Below are positions 32,270-41,298 of a DNA stretch of 64,000 bases, one piece after another. Position 1 is the first letter of the stretch, and every line of letters begins with the position of its first letter. Under the pieces are notes generated by a model. The model did not search any database, was not told where the DNA came from, and was given only the letters and a program-made list of their open reading frames with translations. Source of the DNA: CAYVMD01 sp964452465 (GTDB lineage Bacteria > Armatimonadota > JACIXR01). A program made the translations under genes and the position numbers. The DNA is taken from NCBI GenBank assembly GCA_964452465.1, contig CAYVMD010000007.1, positions 1 through 64,000 of the forward strand, in the 5' to 3' direction.

Positions 32270-34882
32270 TCATCTTGGGTCGATTTTAACCCTCACTCGG
32301 AGTAACTGACAAGGTTTTATCTCAAAATGCAGACCCCCATCGAGCGCTATGGGAACCTTGGCCCCTTCTACCTCGCCCTCTACGAGAGGGAAAAGCGAGG
32401 TTAAAGAAACCTCCCCTTCCTTTCCCTCCAACTCCAAAAGGGCGATTTCCAACCACTCGCCGGGCAACCTCTTCATCCCCAGGATGGCAACGCTGGGAGA
32501 GGAAAGGGAGAAGAAACTCGCCATGGGTTGATTGAGGCTACCCTTGCCCTTTGGGGCGAAGCAGGCTAAGAGGGGAATGCGAGTCTCATAGCCAAGGCGA
32601 TAGGCGGAGAGGGGGGAGAAGGCGCCTTCCCGGGCTGAGAAAGCGAATTTGAATTCCACCTTTGCCTCCCCGAAGGGATCCATGATCCCGATTCTTTGGA
32701 CGCCTAAGTCCTTGGTATCCCCTTCATCCGCGCGGGAGAAAGCCTTGCAGGTTATCAACCCCTCCCGAAGGGGGAAGGTATCTCTCATCCTTCCTGTAAC
32801 CTTCCCCACATATAGGGAGGTGCCCTGGGGCGGGGAGAAGGTTATGCCCCATTCCTCGCCCTGTATGTGGAGGAAATGATTGGCGGTAAATCCACCCCTA
32901 TATGCCCCCGGGAGGAGGTGGGAAGGCAGGAAAAGGAGGGAGGTGGGACCTTCCAGGTAGACCTGCAATTTTCCCGAAAGGGCAAAGGGGAATAGAAAGG
33001 AGTAGATCTCCTCGTGCTTTTCGAGAGGCACATAATCGGTGGCGCTCTTATCCCCCTTATTCGTTATCTCCACCCTATCCAAACCATCGTAGAGAGCAAG
33101 CCTCGTTTCATAGAAGGGGGGCGAGCGCCTCACGATGATCTCCTTCTTCACCTTTCCCTCCCTCACCCAAACTCCCTCCACTTCCCCCTCAATCCTCCGG
33201 TAATCGCTCCCTATATAATCGTTCCCTCCCGTCGTTTTCACCAAGGCATTGAAGGGCATATCCTTCCTGAGGAGCTCCCTTCCCTTTCTCTTCAGGGAAA
33301 GGATCTCTCCTTTATCGCTAACCTCTATGGAGTAGAATTGGTTTTCGATGCTTCTTCTCCCCTTGACTTCGAGAGATAGAGAGAAAGGGGAGGAGGTTTT
33401 CTCGAGGAGGTAAACCCTATAACCCAAAGGAGGGATATCATCCGCCCTAAAGATGAGAAGCCCATCCTCCAATTGATGAGGGACCTCTTCCCCCGTCACC
33501 GCATCCTTCAGGGCGAAGTCCTTCCAAGAGGCGGGGAGTTCAACTCGCACTATATCGCTTCTCTTCCAGGAGAGGGGGTTGAAGACGAAAAGGAAAGGCT
33601 TCTCGCTTTTTACCCCCTGGGCAAGCCCTTTCACCCCTTTTCCTAATAGGAGGGTGGTCTCCTCGTATAATTTCTTTTTGAAGCGAGAGGCGAAGATGTT
33701 GTGTTGGAGCACCTGCCTATGGGTCATCAGTTTAGGCCAACCCGTCGTGCAACCAAAGCCGTGGTCGTCGTTTATCCACAGGCGTCTATAAAGGTCCTCC
33801 ACTTCGTCTCGGGGGAAAGGAACCCCGTTGAGCAGGGAGTTCAGGCTCCAGATCTCCTCTATCAAAGGAATCGCGTCCCGTAGAAAGGGGGAATGATTAG
33901 TGAGGGGCGCATTCTGCTCCCAAAGTCCCGCCCAACTCCCCCTATACACAGGGAAGGAATCCCCATATTTCTCCTCCATGTGACGGAAGAAGTCCTCGGG
34001 AGTAGCGACGATTATCTTGGGGGATGCGTGGGTTTGGTTCCAGCGCCTTATATGAGGCAAGGCACCGACTATCGTATCGGGCTGGAGGCAATCCTGAGAG
34101 TGAAGGACGAGGACCGCATCGTAGGGATATCCCTCCCTTTCCAACTCCTCCAGTTTTCGCCTTATTCCCCTCTCCATGACCTCCTCATCTGTGAGGTCCC
34201 TCAATTGAGGGATGAAGAACTTCGCAGCACCTGGATCTATATGCCAGTTCATTATCCCCTCCGGGTAACCATCATAACTCACCCAAGTGAGAAGCCTGCG
34301 TCCATCTGGTCCCTCCCAGTAGAAGGGGATGTCCTTCAAAGGGATCTTCGCTCCGCCACCGATGAAGAGGTTGGTTCCGGTGACGAAATACTTTATCCCC
34401 GCCTGGGTTAGGACCTGGGGGTAGGACCAATCGTAACCGGGTATGTCGTTGGCAATGGCCATAACTATGGGTATCCTCCTCTCCCGCTTCAATTTTCCCA
34501 CGAAGTCGGCGAGGCGAAGGCACTCCAGCGCGGATAGCCTGGCGGAGAGAACGCCAGTATATAATCCGCTTAGGCTTATCCTACCCTCTCTGATCAGCCT
34601 GAAGAGCTCCTCCCTGCGGGAGGGCTCAGGAGTCCTCTTCAACCACTCCTCCACTTGCCAGATCGTTTCTATCGTCCATTTGAAATCGGCATGGATTAGG
34701 CAGTAGTTTATAACCTTGTCCAGATGGGGCTTGCACCAATCTGCCACCTCATCGGGAGGTGCCATAAAGCCGATATCCCAGTGGCTGGTGGGCACGAGGT
34801 AGATATATTGGACCTGAGATAGAGCGAGAAGGCAAAACAAAAGGAGCAATGCGAAAAAAAGAGCATTTCCCATCTTACTCAT
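32270..34882 (-). CDS. Secreted alpha-mannosidase-like enzyme, GH38
   Basis: 870 residues with signal peptide (ALFFALLLLFCLLALSQ). The GH38 catalytic domain begins at LVPTSHWDIGF (metal-binding H34 and D36) and has the nucleophile in ANDIPGYDWSYP (D146). VLHSQDC continues the family pattern and a three-helix bundle follows (ILQHNIFASRFKKKLYEE-like helices). The C-terminal half is the mannosidase beta-sandwich region (LSLEVKGRRSIENQFYSIEV). GH38 needs zinc or another divalent ion and cleaves alpha-mannosides. The spacing to the DUF4091 gene is 39 bases. Confidence 0.88.
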   Translation of the reverse strand: MSKMGNALFFALLLLFCLLALSQVQYIYLVPTSHWDIGFMAPPDEVADWCKPHLDKVINYCLIHADFKWTIETIWQVEEWLKRTPEPSRREELFRLIREGRISLSGLYTGVLSARLSALECLRLADFVGKLKRERRIPIVMAIANDIPGYDWSYPQVLTQAGIKYFVTGTNLFIGGGAKIPLKDIPFYWEGPDGRRLLTWVSYDGYPEGIMNWHIDPGAAKFFIPQLRDLTDEEVMERGIRRKLEELEREGYPYDAVLVLHSQDCLQPDTIVGALPHIRRWNQTHASPKIIVATPEDFFRHMEEKYGDSFPVYRGSWAGLWEQNAPLTNHSPFLRDAIPLIEEIWSLNSLLNGVPFPRDEVEDLYRRLWINDDHGFGCTTGWPKLMTHRQVLQHNIFASRFKKKLYEETTLLLGKGVKGLAQGVKSEKPFLFVFNPLSWKRSDIVRVELPASWKDFALKDAVTGEEVPHQLEDGLLIFRADDIPPLGYRVYLLEKTSSPFSLSLEVKGRRSIENQFYSIEVSDKGEILSLKRKGRELLRKDMPFNALVKTTGGNDYIGSDYRRIEGEVEGVWVREGKVKKEIIVRRSPPFYETRLALYDGLDRVEITNKGDKSATDYVPLEKHEEIYSFLFPFALSGKLQVYLEGPTSLLFLPSHLLPGAYRGGFTANHFLHIQGEEWGITFSPPQGTSLYVGKVTGRMRDTFPLREGLITCKAFSRADEGDTKDLGVQRIGIMDPFGEAKVEFKFAFSAREGAFSPLSAYRLGYETRIPLLACFAPKGKGSLNQPMASFFSLSSPSVAILGMKRLPGEWLEIALLELEGKEGEVSLTSLFPLVEGEVEGAKVPIALDGGLHFEIKPCQLLRVRVKIDPR

Positions 34883-34983
34883 TCTCTTTCTTGGCTAATT
34901 TTGACCAAACACCACCTCTCCAGTAGGGGAAAATACCCTCTAGGCAGAGAGCGATAACCTCTAATTCTTAAAGATCACAAAGA

Positions 34984-35766
34984 TTACGGTCTTAGGTTAT
35001 CGAACTCCCTATGGGGATCGAACATCCTCCCACAGTTCTCGGCGATGGTGCGCCAGGCAAGCCACTTGGCATGACCGTCGGCGAAGACGAGGTTGCTTCC
35101 GCCCGTGTGACGGGCGTTCTCGTCGGTCTGGCGGTCGGGGTAACATTGAGCACCGCAGGCGTTAGCCCAGACCACCTGCGGAGCACAGCCATGCATCGTA
35201 ACGGAATCCCCCGCTACGACGGTCTCAGCTGGGGTGGGCATGGCGGAGAGGGGAATACCGCCTATGGGAGGAATTCCTCCCCCTCCCCTCTTGATGTAGG
35301 AGAAATCCCAAAAGGCAACTATCCAATAGTTAAAGCCAACATCTATCCAATGCCCCGCCCATTCCACAGGACAGGGCCATCCCATGCTACCTAAGTAGCG
35401 ATCGAGGGGATTGCGCATCCTACCCAAATTGCCCTGTGCTACCACATCGCTCGTATCAGCGGAAGGACAGTCGTAAACCGTGATGTTCTTTAAGTAGGGC
35501 TGGATTTTAGCGTGCACGGAAAACATGGGATCGTTGGCATTGGCACCACCCCCACAACCCCAGCAACCAAGAAGGGGAAACCTCTCATCCCAATCTTGGA
35601 TGTACATCTGTATAGCCTGCCCCAGCTGCTTCATGCTGGAGAGGCAGGTCGTCTTCCTCGCCTGTTCCCTTGCTCGGCTGAATACTGGGAAGAGTATGGC
35701 GGCGAGGATGGCGATGATAGCTATCACAACCAATAGTTCAATCAGCGTAAAACCTTTCTTCTTCAT
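34984..35766 (-). CDS. Type IV prepilin-like DUF1559 (H-X9-DG) protein
   Basis: 260 residues from the ATG at 35766, after AAAGGAGGT. The prepilin leader is MKKKG, cleaved before FTLIELLVVIAIIAILAAIL, the hydrophobic pilin helix. ARHTGGSNLVFADGHAKW is the C-terminal H-X9-DG motif of the DUF1559 family. Such proteins abound in Planctomycetes, Armatimonadota and Lentisphaerae, often many per genome, and are thought to form pseudopili or substrate-binding surface fibres. No pilus assembly genes are nearby. It is the first gene of an operon with GH38, DUF4091 and GH127 enzymes. Confidence 0.9.
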   Translation of the reverse strand: MKKKGFTLIELLVVIAIIAILAAILFPVFSRAREQARKTTCLSSMKQLGQAIQMYIQDWDERFPLLGCWGCGGGANANDPMFSVHAKIQPYLKNITVYDCPSADTSDVVAQGNLGRMRNPLDRYLGSMGWPCPVEWAGHWIDVGFNYWIVAFWDFSYIKRGGGGIPPIGGIPLSAMPTPAETVVAGDSVTMHGCAPQVVWANACGAQCYPDRQTDENARHTGGSNLVFADGHAKWLAWRTIAENCGRMFDPHREFDNLRP

Positions 35767-35871
35767 GGTTACCTCCTTTCTTCTCATGTGTAATTCTTTC
35801 ACCAACAACTCTCCTCGACATTAACACCGGCCTTTCCCTAATTATCTCATCGGGCAAGGCATCCTCTACCT

Positions 35872-35906
35872 TTAACCGGTTTTTCTAACTCGCATCACCT
35901 CCTCTT
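35872..35906 (-). promoter_or_regulatory. Possible seven-residue leader ORF in the prepilin leader
   Basis: In the roughly 150-base leader, AAGAGGAGGTG stands directly before ATG (35895) and a frame MRVRKTG ending in TAA at 35872. The ribosome site is the strongest in the leader but its spacing to ATG is very short. It may be a regulatory peptide or chance. Confidence 0.25.
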
Positions 35907-35922
35907 TATCATTCTATCCCTT

Positions 35923-35952
35923 ATTGTACTAAAACGCTATATATATTGGCAA
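35923..35952 (-). promoter_or_regulatory. Promoter of the prepilin-glycosidase operon
   Basis: On the minus strand: TTGCCA (35952-35947), 18-base spacer rich in TA, TACAAT (35928-35923). The resulting leader before the prepilin ATG is about 150 bases. Confidence 0.6.
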
Positions 35953-35976
35953 GTGTTTTCTAGCTTCCGGTATTTA

Positions 35977-35990
35977 GTCCCTTTCGGGAC
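35977..35990 (-). terminator. Hairpin downstream of the GH101/129-like gene
   Basis: Minus-strand GTCCC-GAAA-GGGAC, a five-pair stem with a GNRA tetraloop, 38 bases after the gene's stop. No T run follows, so it could be an RNA-stability element rather than a terminator. Confidence 0.35.
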
Positions 35991-36027
35991 AAGCAAGGAG
36001 CAGAAGCCCAGATCAGGGAAGAAGCAC

Positions 36028-38403
36028 TCAAGAACCAAATCTGACCTCCAAATTGGTGAAATCGGGGAAGGGTCCCAAGATTAAGGAATCCATTTCTTTA
36101 TGCAATTCCATTTCCCTTAAAGGTTTCCCCTGGGGATCCAATAGAAAAAGGCGAGCCGTTTTTATATCCCAATCGGGGATGAGCAATCGCGGATTTACCT
36201 TCACGGTTTTACCTCCTCCTATACGGAGCAATGCCTTTTTGGTTCCCTTAATTCGCATCTCCACTTCCACTCCCTGGGCATCGCTGAAAAAATAGTCCTT
36301 TGTCTTTATGGTAGTGACTACTCGTTTTCCTTCCAGTATCTTTCTCTGCTCTATCCGAGGACCCTTCACGAAGAACCCATTTTGTGGTAGGAGATATTTC
36401 CGCCCTTCAAACTCCATTGAATATGGCTTTTCCCCGAAATTGACGATGCAAAAGGTCCCATCAGAGAATACCGTTTTCTGCACATCACGGTCAGGAGTAA
36501 GGAATTCGTGACTGAGCATCTCTTTGTCCCCGAGCACCTCATGCAGTTTACAGGTATTACGATAAGTTTGGAGGAAAAGATTCCTGTTGGAGGACCAGGT
36601 CCTGCTCCAAAGCAGAGGAATAGTACCATAAAGGATATTGAATGCCTCCTTTTTAAGGGTTACCTCAGGGGCAGATTCCAAGAGGAAATCGGACGAATCT
36701 CCCCAGTACCAAGTGGAAACCACACAGTCGTGGAAGACGAGCTCCCAGAGGGGTACTCGCCACCTGTGCCCTATCCCCCATTTATCATACACTTCCCATT
36801 TAGGGAGTTTGTTTCCGAAGGGATCGGCGAACTCCTCGTCCTTTGATTTGGGACGAATGAGCTGCCCCGCTGGCCAGCTAAAATGCGCGGGATTCCCGCT
36901 CATCATCCCCTCCATATAATCTATAACGGGAACCGCCCACCATATCCCATGTTCGCTACCTACTACTAACCCCAAGGAACGAACATAGCGGAGGAGTTCT
37001 ACTCCACTTTCCCTTTTATCCCCTTTTGTAAGAGGATGCTTGTCGTCATAACATTCATAAAGTCCTTCTGCTGTAACCACATCTAAAAATCGTCCTCTAA
37101 AGGGATATTTCTCCAAGATCTTTGGAATGGTTACCTTCGCTACTTCTATCCATAAGGCGGGACAGCGCTTCATAAATTGCAATTTCGTATCCCAAGTGAA
37201 AATGCCCTTCAATCTCTCCCCGTTCTCCAAAAGCACCGCGTCCTCGGGGATGCGCCCGTGTAAGGGATCCATCTCCTGCCCCTCTTCTAAAGGTAGTATA
37301 TCCGTGTAAACATCGTATTCGCTTGTTATATAACCGAGCGAATTTGCTTTAGCAATATTTCTCGGCTCACTTCGCCCTTGTATAAGCATCCTTTCCACGC
37401 CTAAAGCTTTCGCTTGGAGGACGAAATCGGGATAAAAAGAAGCGTCTTCCTTCCACAAGGCTTCCTCCACCCACACATCTGGCGCGCCCATGAGTAGCCG
37501 TAAATTAGGGTTGCTTTTCATCTTTTCCCTAAGTGTTACGAGCAACCCTTTTTCCTTCGCGTAATTTCTGTAAGCCTTCGCCAGAGCTACATATCCCCCC
37601 TCCTCCACGAAATGATATATAATCTTCCTTGGGTAGGCGAAACATCCCTTGCTTGGTTCCCAATAAATTCGAGGAAGGATGATTTTCTTCCCCGCACAGG
37701 AATAACGCTCGAAATACACCACCGCGTCGTCGTTAGTATCTATTATCAGGGCGTATCCGTTGCCCTTAGCCAGGTCGCATACACCCAACCATGGCATGTC
37801 TAGCCGATCAGCACCCCAAGCGGGGAAGGGGAAGTCTTCGCTATCCGCGGGGTAAATATGCCCATTACAATAATCCGCAAAAGCGACAACCGGCTCCTTC
37901 ATAGGTAAGAAGAAGGGCTCAAAGAAGTAACAACCTCCTATTTTTTCTTTTCTATCCTCCCTATCTACCACCAGAGATAGTTGTGGTGCGTTTGGGGAAA
38001 TGCTTGCCTCTACCTTGACCAATATCTCCTTACCCTCACGGGAAAGGAGAGAGGTTTTAAAGGCAATGCCAGTGGGAAGCTCCTCAATATCCCGGAAAAC
38101 CGGTTTCGCGGTGGTGACGATTTTTATGGGCTGCTTCCAAAGGGCGTTGTTCCTTTTATCCCGCACCTGGAGGGTCCCCCTACAAGGCTCCACATAGAGG
38201 ATAATGTGGGCGTTCTCCATAATCCATAAATTACCACGCTTTTGAATCTTCGTTGCGCCTAAAGACATCAACATATTAGACGCTAAGAACAGAAAAATGA
38301 TAACACAGCGGGGAAATCTAAAACTGCCCCCCTGCGGGGGTGCGACACTTTCTTCCCTTCTGCTAATCCCATTCTCCGAGCAAAGGGCAGGAAACATCGT
38401 CAT
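36028..38403 (-). CDS. Secreted GH101/GH129-like glycoside hydrolase
   Basis: 791 residues. A hydrophobic stretch (CVIIFLFLASNMLMSLGA) near 33-50 is a late signal sequence. An N-terminal beta-sandwich (about 55-290) is followed by a TIM barrel (about 300-640). Segments FLDVVTAEGLYECYDDKHP, LGLVVGSEHGIWWAVPVIDYMEG and HDCVVSTWYWGDSS resemble endo-alpha-N-acetylgalactosaminidases (GH101, GH129). The Asp in FLDV would be the nucleophile and the Glu in GSEHG a partner. The C-terminal beta region includes ILYGTIPLLWS. The family call is from pattern memory and could be a sister family such as DUF5696. Confidence 0.7.
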   Translation of the reverse strand: MTMFPALCSENGISRREESVAPPQGGSFRFPRCVIIFLFLASNMLMSLGATKIQKRGNLWIMENAHIILYVEPCRGTLQVRDKRNNALWKQPIKIVTTAKPVFRDIEELPTGIAFKTSLLSREGKEILVKVEASISPNAPQLSLVVDREDRKEKIGGCYFFEPFFLPMKEPVVAFADYCNGHIYPADSEDFPFPAWGADRLDMPWLGVCDLAKGNGYALIIDTNDDAVVYFERYSCAGKKIILPRIYWEPSKGCFAYPRKIIYHFVEEGGYVALAKAYRNYAKEKGLLVTLREKMKSNPNLRLLMGAPDVWVEEALWKEDASFYPDFVLQAKALGVERMLIQGRSEPRNIAKANSLGYITSEYDVYTDILPLEEGQEMDPLHGRIPEDAVLLENGERLKGIFTWDTKLQFMKRCPALWIEVAKVTIPKILEKYPFRGRFLDVVTAEGLYECYDDKHPLTKGDKRESGVELLRYVRSLGLVVGSEHGIWWAVPVIDYMEGMMSGNPAHFSWPAGQLIRPKSKDEEFADPFGNKLPKWEVYDKWGIGHRWRVPLWELVFHDCVVSTWYWGDSSDFLLESAPEVTLKKEAFNILYGTIPLLWSRTWSSNRNLFLQTYRNTCKLHEVLGDKEMLSHEFLTPDRDVQKTVFSDGTFCIVNFGEKPYSMEFEGRKYLLPQNGFFVKGPRIEQRKILEGKRVVTTIKTKDYFFSDAQGVEVEMRIKGTKKALLRIGGGKTVKVNPRLLIPDWDIKTARLFLLDPQGKPLREMELHKEMDSLILGPFPDFTNLEVRFGS

Positions 38404-38679
38404 TTTCTTATCTCCGCCTTCTTTCTTAGGAAATTATAAAACCACCTCCCATTCTGCAGGTTTTTTCTTACTCTGCAAGAAAAATTGTAACAATTTTTCA
38501 GAAGGGGTTGGGGGGCAAAATTTTTAAAGGAATTTTTCCTGGTCATATGGCAATATTACATCGAGGTTTTTTTAGAAAGAAAAAAGACGAAATTGCAAAG
38601 GCTTAGAGGTAATGACATAATTCTCTCAAATGTTAGCGAGAAGCAAGCTACTCAATCCTTTGGAAGGGAGGAATGGAAT
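38404..38679. other. AT-rich divergent control region
   Basis: Shared upstream region of two divergent glycosidase genes, markedly A/T-rich compared with its surroundings. It holds the palindrome at 38479-38499 and a small AGGAA/TTCCT hairpin near 38528-38540. No protein-like frame lies here; the weak upstream extension of the rightward gene starts from a TTG at 38593 without a ribosome site. Confidence 0.5.
38479..38499. promoter_or_regulatory. Perfect palindrome, candidate operator
   Basis: Arms GAAAAATTGT (38479-38488) and ACAATTTTTC (38490-38499) around a single A. Ten-base perfect arms between two divergent glycosidase genes suggest binding by a dimeric repressor or activator. No T run or GC stem, so it is not a terminator. 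No regulator gene is adjacent. Confidence 0.5.
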
Positions 38680-40278
38680 GTGAAATTTGCGATTCAGAAT
38701 TGCCCAACGGAGTGGTCGATAACCTCCGGCAAGGTATATGCCGATCCCTTCAACGATGTGGAGGTCTTCGCCGTCGTCACCGATCCCGATGGAGGAGAGA
38801 AGGTTATTCCCGCCTTTTGGGGGGGTGATAATACTTGGCGGATTCGATTTTCCTCGCCCAAGATAGGAAGGCATCATTACCGCATCCTCTCCACCGATGA
38901 AAGCAACCCCGATCTGCATGGCCTGGAGGGAGAACTGGAAGTCCTGCCCTACGAAGGCAACAACCCTCTCTTCAAACACGGTCCCCTACGCGTCTCCAAA
39001 AACCTCCGCTACCTCGAGCATCTCGATGGCACTCCCTTCTTCTGGCTCGGTGATACCTGGTGGATGGGGCTCTGCAAGCGCCTCCGCTGGCCGGACGAAT
39101 TCCAACTCCTCACTGCGGATAGGGTATCGAAGGGTTTCACCGTAATCCAGATCGTCGCTGGGCTCTACCCCGACATGCCCGCCTTTGATGAGAGGGGAGC
39201 TAATGAGGCAGGTTTCCCTTGGGAGAAGGATTTCGCCCGCATCAACCCTGCTTACTTCGATATGGCTGACCTGAGGATAAACTGGCTGGTGCACAGAGGG
39301 CTCGTGCCTTGCATAGTTGCCTGCTGGGGCTATTACCTCCCTTGGATGGGCATCGAGAAGATGAAGAAGCACTGGCGCTACCTCGTAGCGAGATACGGCG
39401 CCTATCCGGTGATCTGGTGCCTGGCAGGCGAAGGAGCTATGCCTTATTACCTCTCCTCGAGCCCAGGGGAGGATTCCGCCTTCCAAAGAAAGGGATGGAC
39501 AGAGATCGCAAGATATCTTCGAGAGATAGATCCCTACCACCACCCCATCACCATCCATCCCACCGATTCCGCCCGCAACCAAGTAGAGGACGAAACGGTG
39601 CTGGATCTGGACATGCTCCAGACCGGACATGGAGACAGGAGTAGCATACCGAACACGATAAAACTCGTCACCCAATCCTATTCCCGCACTCCTACTATGC
39701 CCGTCATAGAAGGGGAAGTTTGCTACGAGGGCATCGGGGAGGCTTGTCGGCAGGAGGTGCAGAGGTTCATGTTCTGGACGACCTTCCTTTGCGGGGCAAG
39801 AGGTTTCACTTATGGCGCCAATGGTATTTGGCAGGTTAATAGGAGGGAACAACCCTTTGGTCCCTCTCCCCATGGGATGTCCTGGGGCGATACCCCCTGG
39901 GACATCGCCTATCGACTACCCGGCTCCGAACAATTGGGCATCGCTAAACGCCTCCTGCAGAGATACGAATGGTGGCGCTTCGAGCCTCATCCCGAATGGG
40001 TAGAGCCCCACTTCAGCGAGGAGAATTTCCTTGCTCCCTACGCGGGCGGAATACCTGGCGAGGTGCGCGTGATCTTCCTCCCCTTCTGGAACCCCAACGC
40101 TGTAGTGAAGAGCTTAGAGCCAGGGGTGCGTTACAACTCTTTCTTCTTCAATCCCGCCAATGGCGATATTGAGGAGATCGGGGAGGTCTTACCCGACGGA
40201 AAAGGGGATTGGCACATCCCTCCCCTTCCCATCTACCAGGATTGGTTGGTAGTGCTGGAAAGGAGGCACCAAGGTTAA
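38680..40278 (+). CDS. DUF5060/DUF4038 glycosidase, apiosidase-like (GH140-type)
   Basis: 532 residues from a GTG at 38680, eight bases after GGGAGG; the frame extends upstream but without family-like sequence. Residues 1-90 form a DUF5060 beta-sandwich (FNDVEVFAVVTDPDGG, NTWRIRFSS). From about 105 the DUF4038 TIM barrel starts with RYLEHLDGTPFFWLGDTWW, then ADRVSKGFTVIQIV, RYGAYPVIWCLAGEG (acid/base Glu region) and PTMPVIEGEVCYEGIG (nucleophile Glu). GH140 enzymes release apiose-linked chains from rhamnogalacturonan II. There is no signal peptide, so this one is probably cytoplasmic, unlike its neighbours. Confidence 0.85.
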   Translation: MKFAIQNCPTEWSITSGKVYADPFNDVEVFAVVTDPDGGEKVIPAFWGGDNTWRIRFSSPKIGRHHYRILSTDESNPDLHGLEGELEVLPYEGNNPLFKHGPLRVSKNLRYLEHLDGTPFFWLGDTWWMGLCKRLRWPDEFQLLTADRVSKGFTVIQIVAGLYPDMPAFDERGANEAGFPWEKDFARINPAYFDMADLRINWLVHRGLVPCIVACWGYYLPWMGIEKMKKHWRYLVARYGAYPVIWCLAGEGAMPYYLSSSPGEDSAFQRKGWTEIARYLREIDPYHHPITIHPTDSARNQVEDETVLDLDMLQTGHGDRSSIPNTIKLVTQSYSRTPTMPVIEGEVCYEGIGEACRQEVQRFMFWTTFLCGARGFTYGANGIWQVNRREQPFGPSPHGMSWGDTPWDIAYRLPGSEQLGIAKRLLQRYEWWRFEPHPEWVEPHFSEENFLAPYAGGIPGEVRVIFLPFWNPNAVVKSLEPGVRYNSFFFNPANGDIEEIGEVLPDGKGDWHIPPLPIYQDWLVVLERRHQG

Positions 40279-40290
40279 AGGGGGAGATAT

Positions 40291-40319
40291 TTTACCTTTC
40301 CGCTTCATAGTGATATAAT
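40291..40319 (+). promoter_or_regulatory. Extended -10 promoter of the activase operon, leaderless geometry
   Basis: TTTACC (40291-40296), 17-base spacer, TGATATAAT (40311-40319) with consensus TATAAT and the extended TG. It ends 10 bases before the ATG at 40330, and no ribosome site is present. Confidence 0.7.
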
Positions 40320-40329
40320 TGTAATTGCA

Positions 40330-41298
40330 ATGAAGATAGGGATCCCGAGGGGACTTCTCTTCTATTACTATTACCCAATGTGGAGGGTTTTCCTCGAGGA
40401 GTTAGGGGCGGAGGTAATAACCTCACCTCCCACCTCCAAGGAAATCCTCGACCTCGGCACGCAGAATGTCCAGGACGATGTGTGCCTCCCCGTGAAGGTC
40501 TTCTTCGGTCACACCGTCTACCTTTTGGATAAAGTGGATTATCTCTTCATTCCCCGCATAGTGGCGGTCGATAAGGATGCCTATACTTGCCCTAAGTTCC
40601 TGGGGCTTCCCGATGTGGTGAGGAGCACCCTGAGGGAACATCCTCCCATATTGGATATAACGATAAATGCCAAGAAGAGGAAGAAAAGCCCCCTTCGGGC
40701 TGCTTTGGAGTTGGGGAAGCGATTAGGAATACCCACCAAGAAGATCAAGGAGGCATATGTGAAATCCTGCTCTGCCTTGAATTCCTATCGCAAACTCCTC
40801 TTGAAGGGCATGCTACCCGAGGAGGCGATCTCTTATCTCTTTGAGGGAAGGCAAACACAGGAGAAAACGGAGCCAGCGGATTTGAAGATAGGAGTGATCG
40901 GACATCCCTACAATGTCCATGATCGCTTCTCCTCTTTGGACATAGTGGGCAAGTTGCGGAAGATGGGAGCGGAGGTCCTAACGGAGGAGATGGTGAGCGA
41001 GGAGGATATTCAAAAGCATGCCAGTTTCCTCCCTAAGAGGCTGTTTTGGTCCTATGAACGGGATGTGCTGGGCGCTGCCTTTTACCTTCTCCACGAGAAG
41101 AAGGTGGATGGGCTCGTTAATGTGGTCTCCTTCGAATGCGGGCCGGACTCTTTGATAACGGAATTGATACAGAGCGAGGCGAAGCGAATGGGAGGCTTCC
41201 CTCTCCTCGTGATCACCCTGGACGAGCATACGGGAGAGGCAGGATTGCAAACCAGGCTGGAAGCATTCGTTGATATGCTAAGGAGGAGAAGAGGATGA
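40330..41298 (+). CDS. DUF2229 acyl-CoA dehydratase activase-related protein (first copy)
   Basis: 322 residues. Starts MKIGIPRGLLFYYYYPMW, the entry motif of DUF2229, and ends with VITLDEHTGEAGLQTRLEAFVDML, the family's C-terminal signature. Cysteines in DDVCLPVKVFFGH, AYTCPKF and VSFECGPDS are well placed to bind an iron-sulfur cluster. In most bacteria this domain is fused to a BadF-type activase in one protein of about 1400 residues. Here it is separate and paired with a second copy, which it overlaps by four bases. The likely role is an ATP-dependent low-potential electron donor or double-cubane-type reductase component; that is inference. Confidence 0.82.
   Translation: MKIGIPRGLLFYYYYPMWRVFLEELGAEVITSPPTSKEILDLGTQNVQDDVCLPVKVFFGHTVYLLDKVDYLFIPRIVAVDKDAYTCPKFLGLPDVVRSTLREHPPILDITINAKKRKKSPLRAALELGKRLGIPTKKIKEAYVKSCSALNSYRKLLLKGMLPEEAISYLFEGRQTQEKTEPADLKIGVIGHPYNVHDRFSSLDIVGKLRKMGAEVLTEEMVSEEDIQKHASFLPKRLFWSYERDVLGAAFYLLHEKKVDGLVNVVSFECGPDSLITELIQSEAKRMGGFPLLVITLDEHTGEAGLQTRLEAFVDMLRRRRG

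Noticed and set aside
35971..35995. Single CRISPR-repeat-like unit (short stem within a conserved-looking stretch)
   Set aside because: No second copy or regular spacer pattern within hundreds of bases; it fits better as an RNA hairpin after a gene end.
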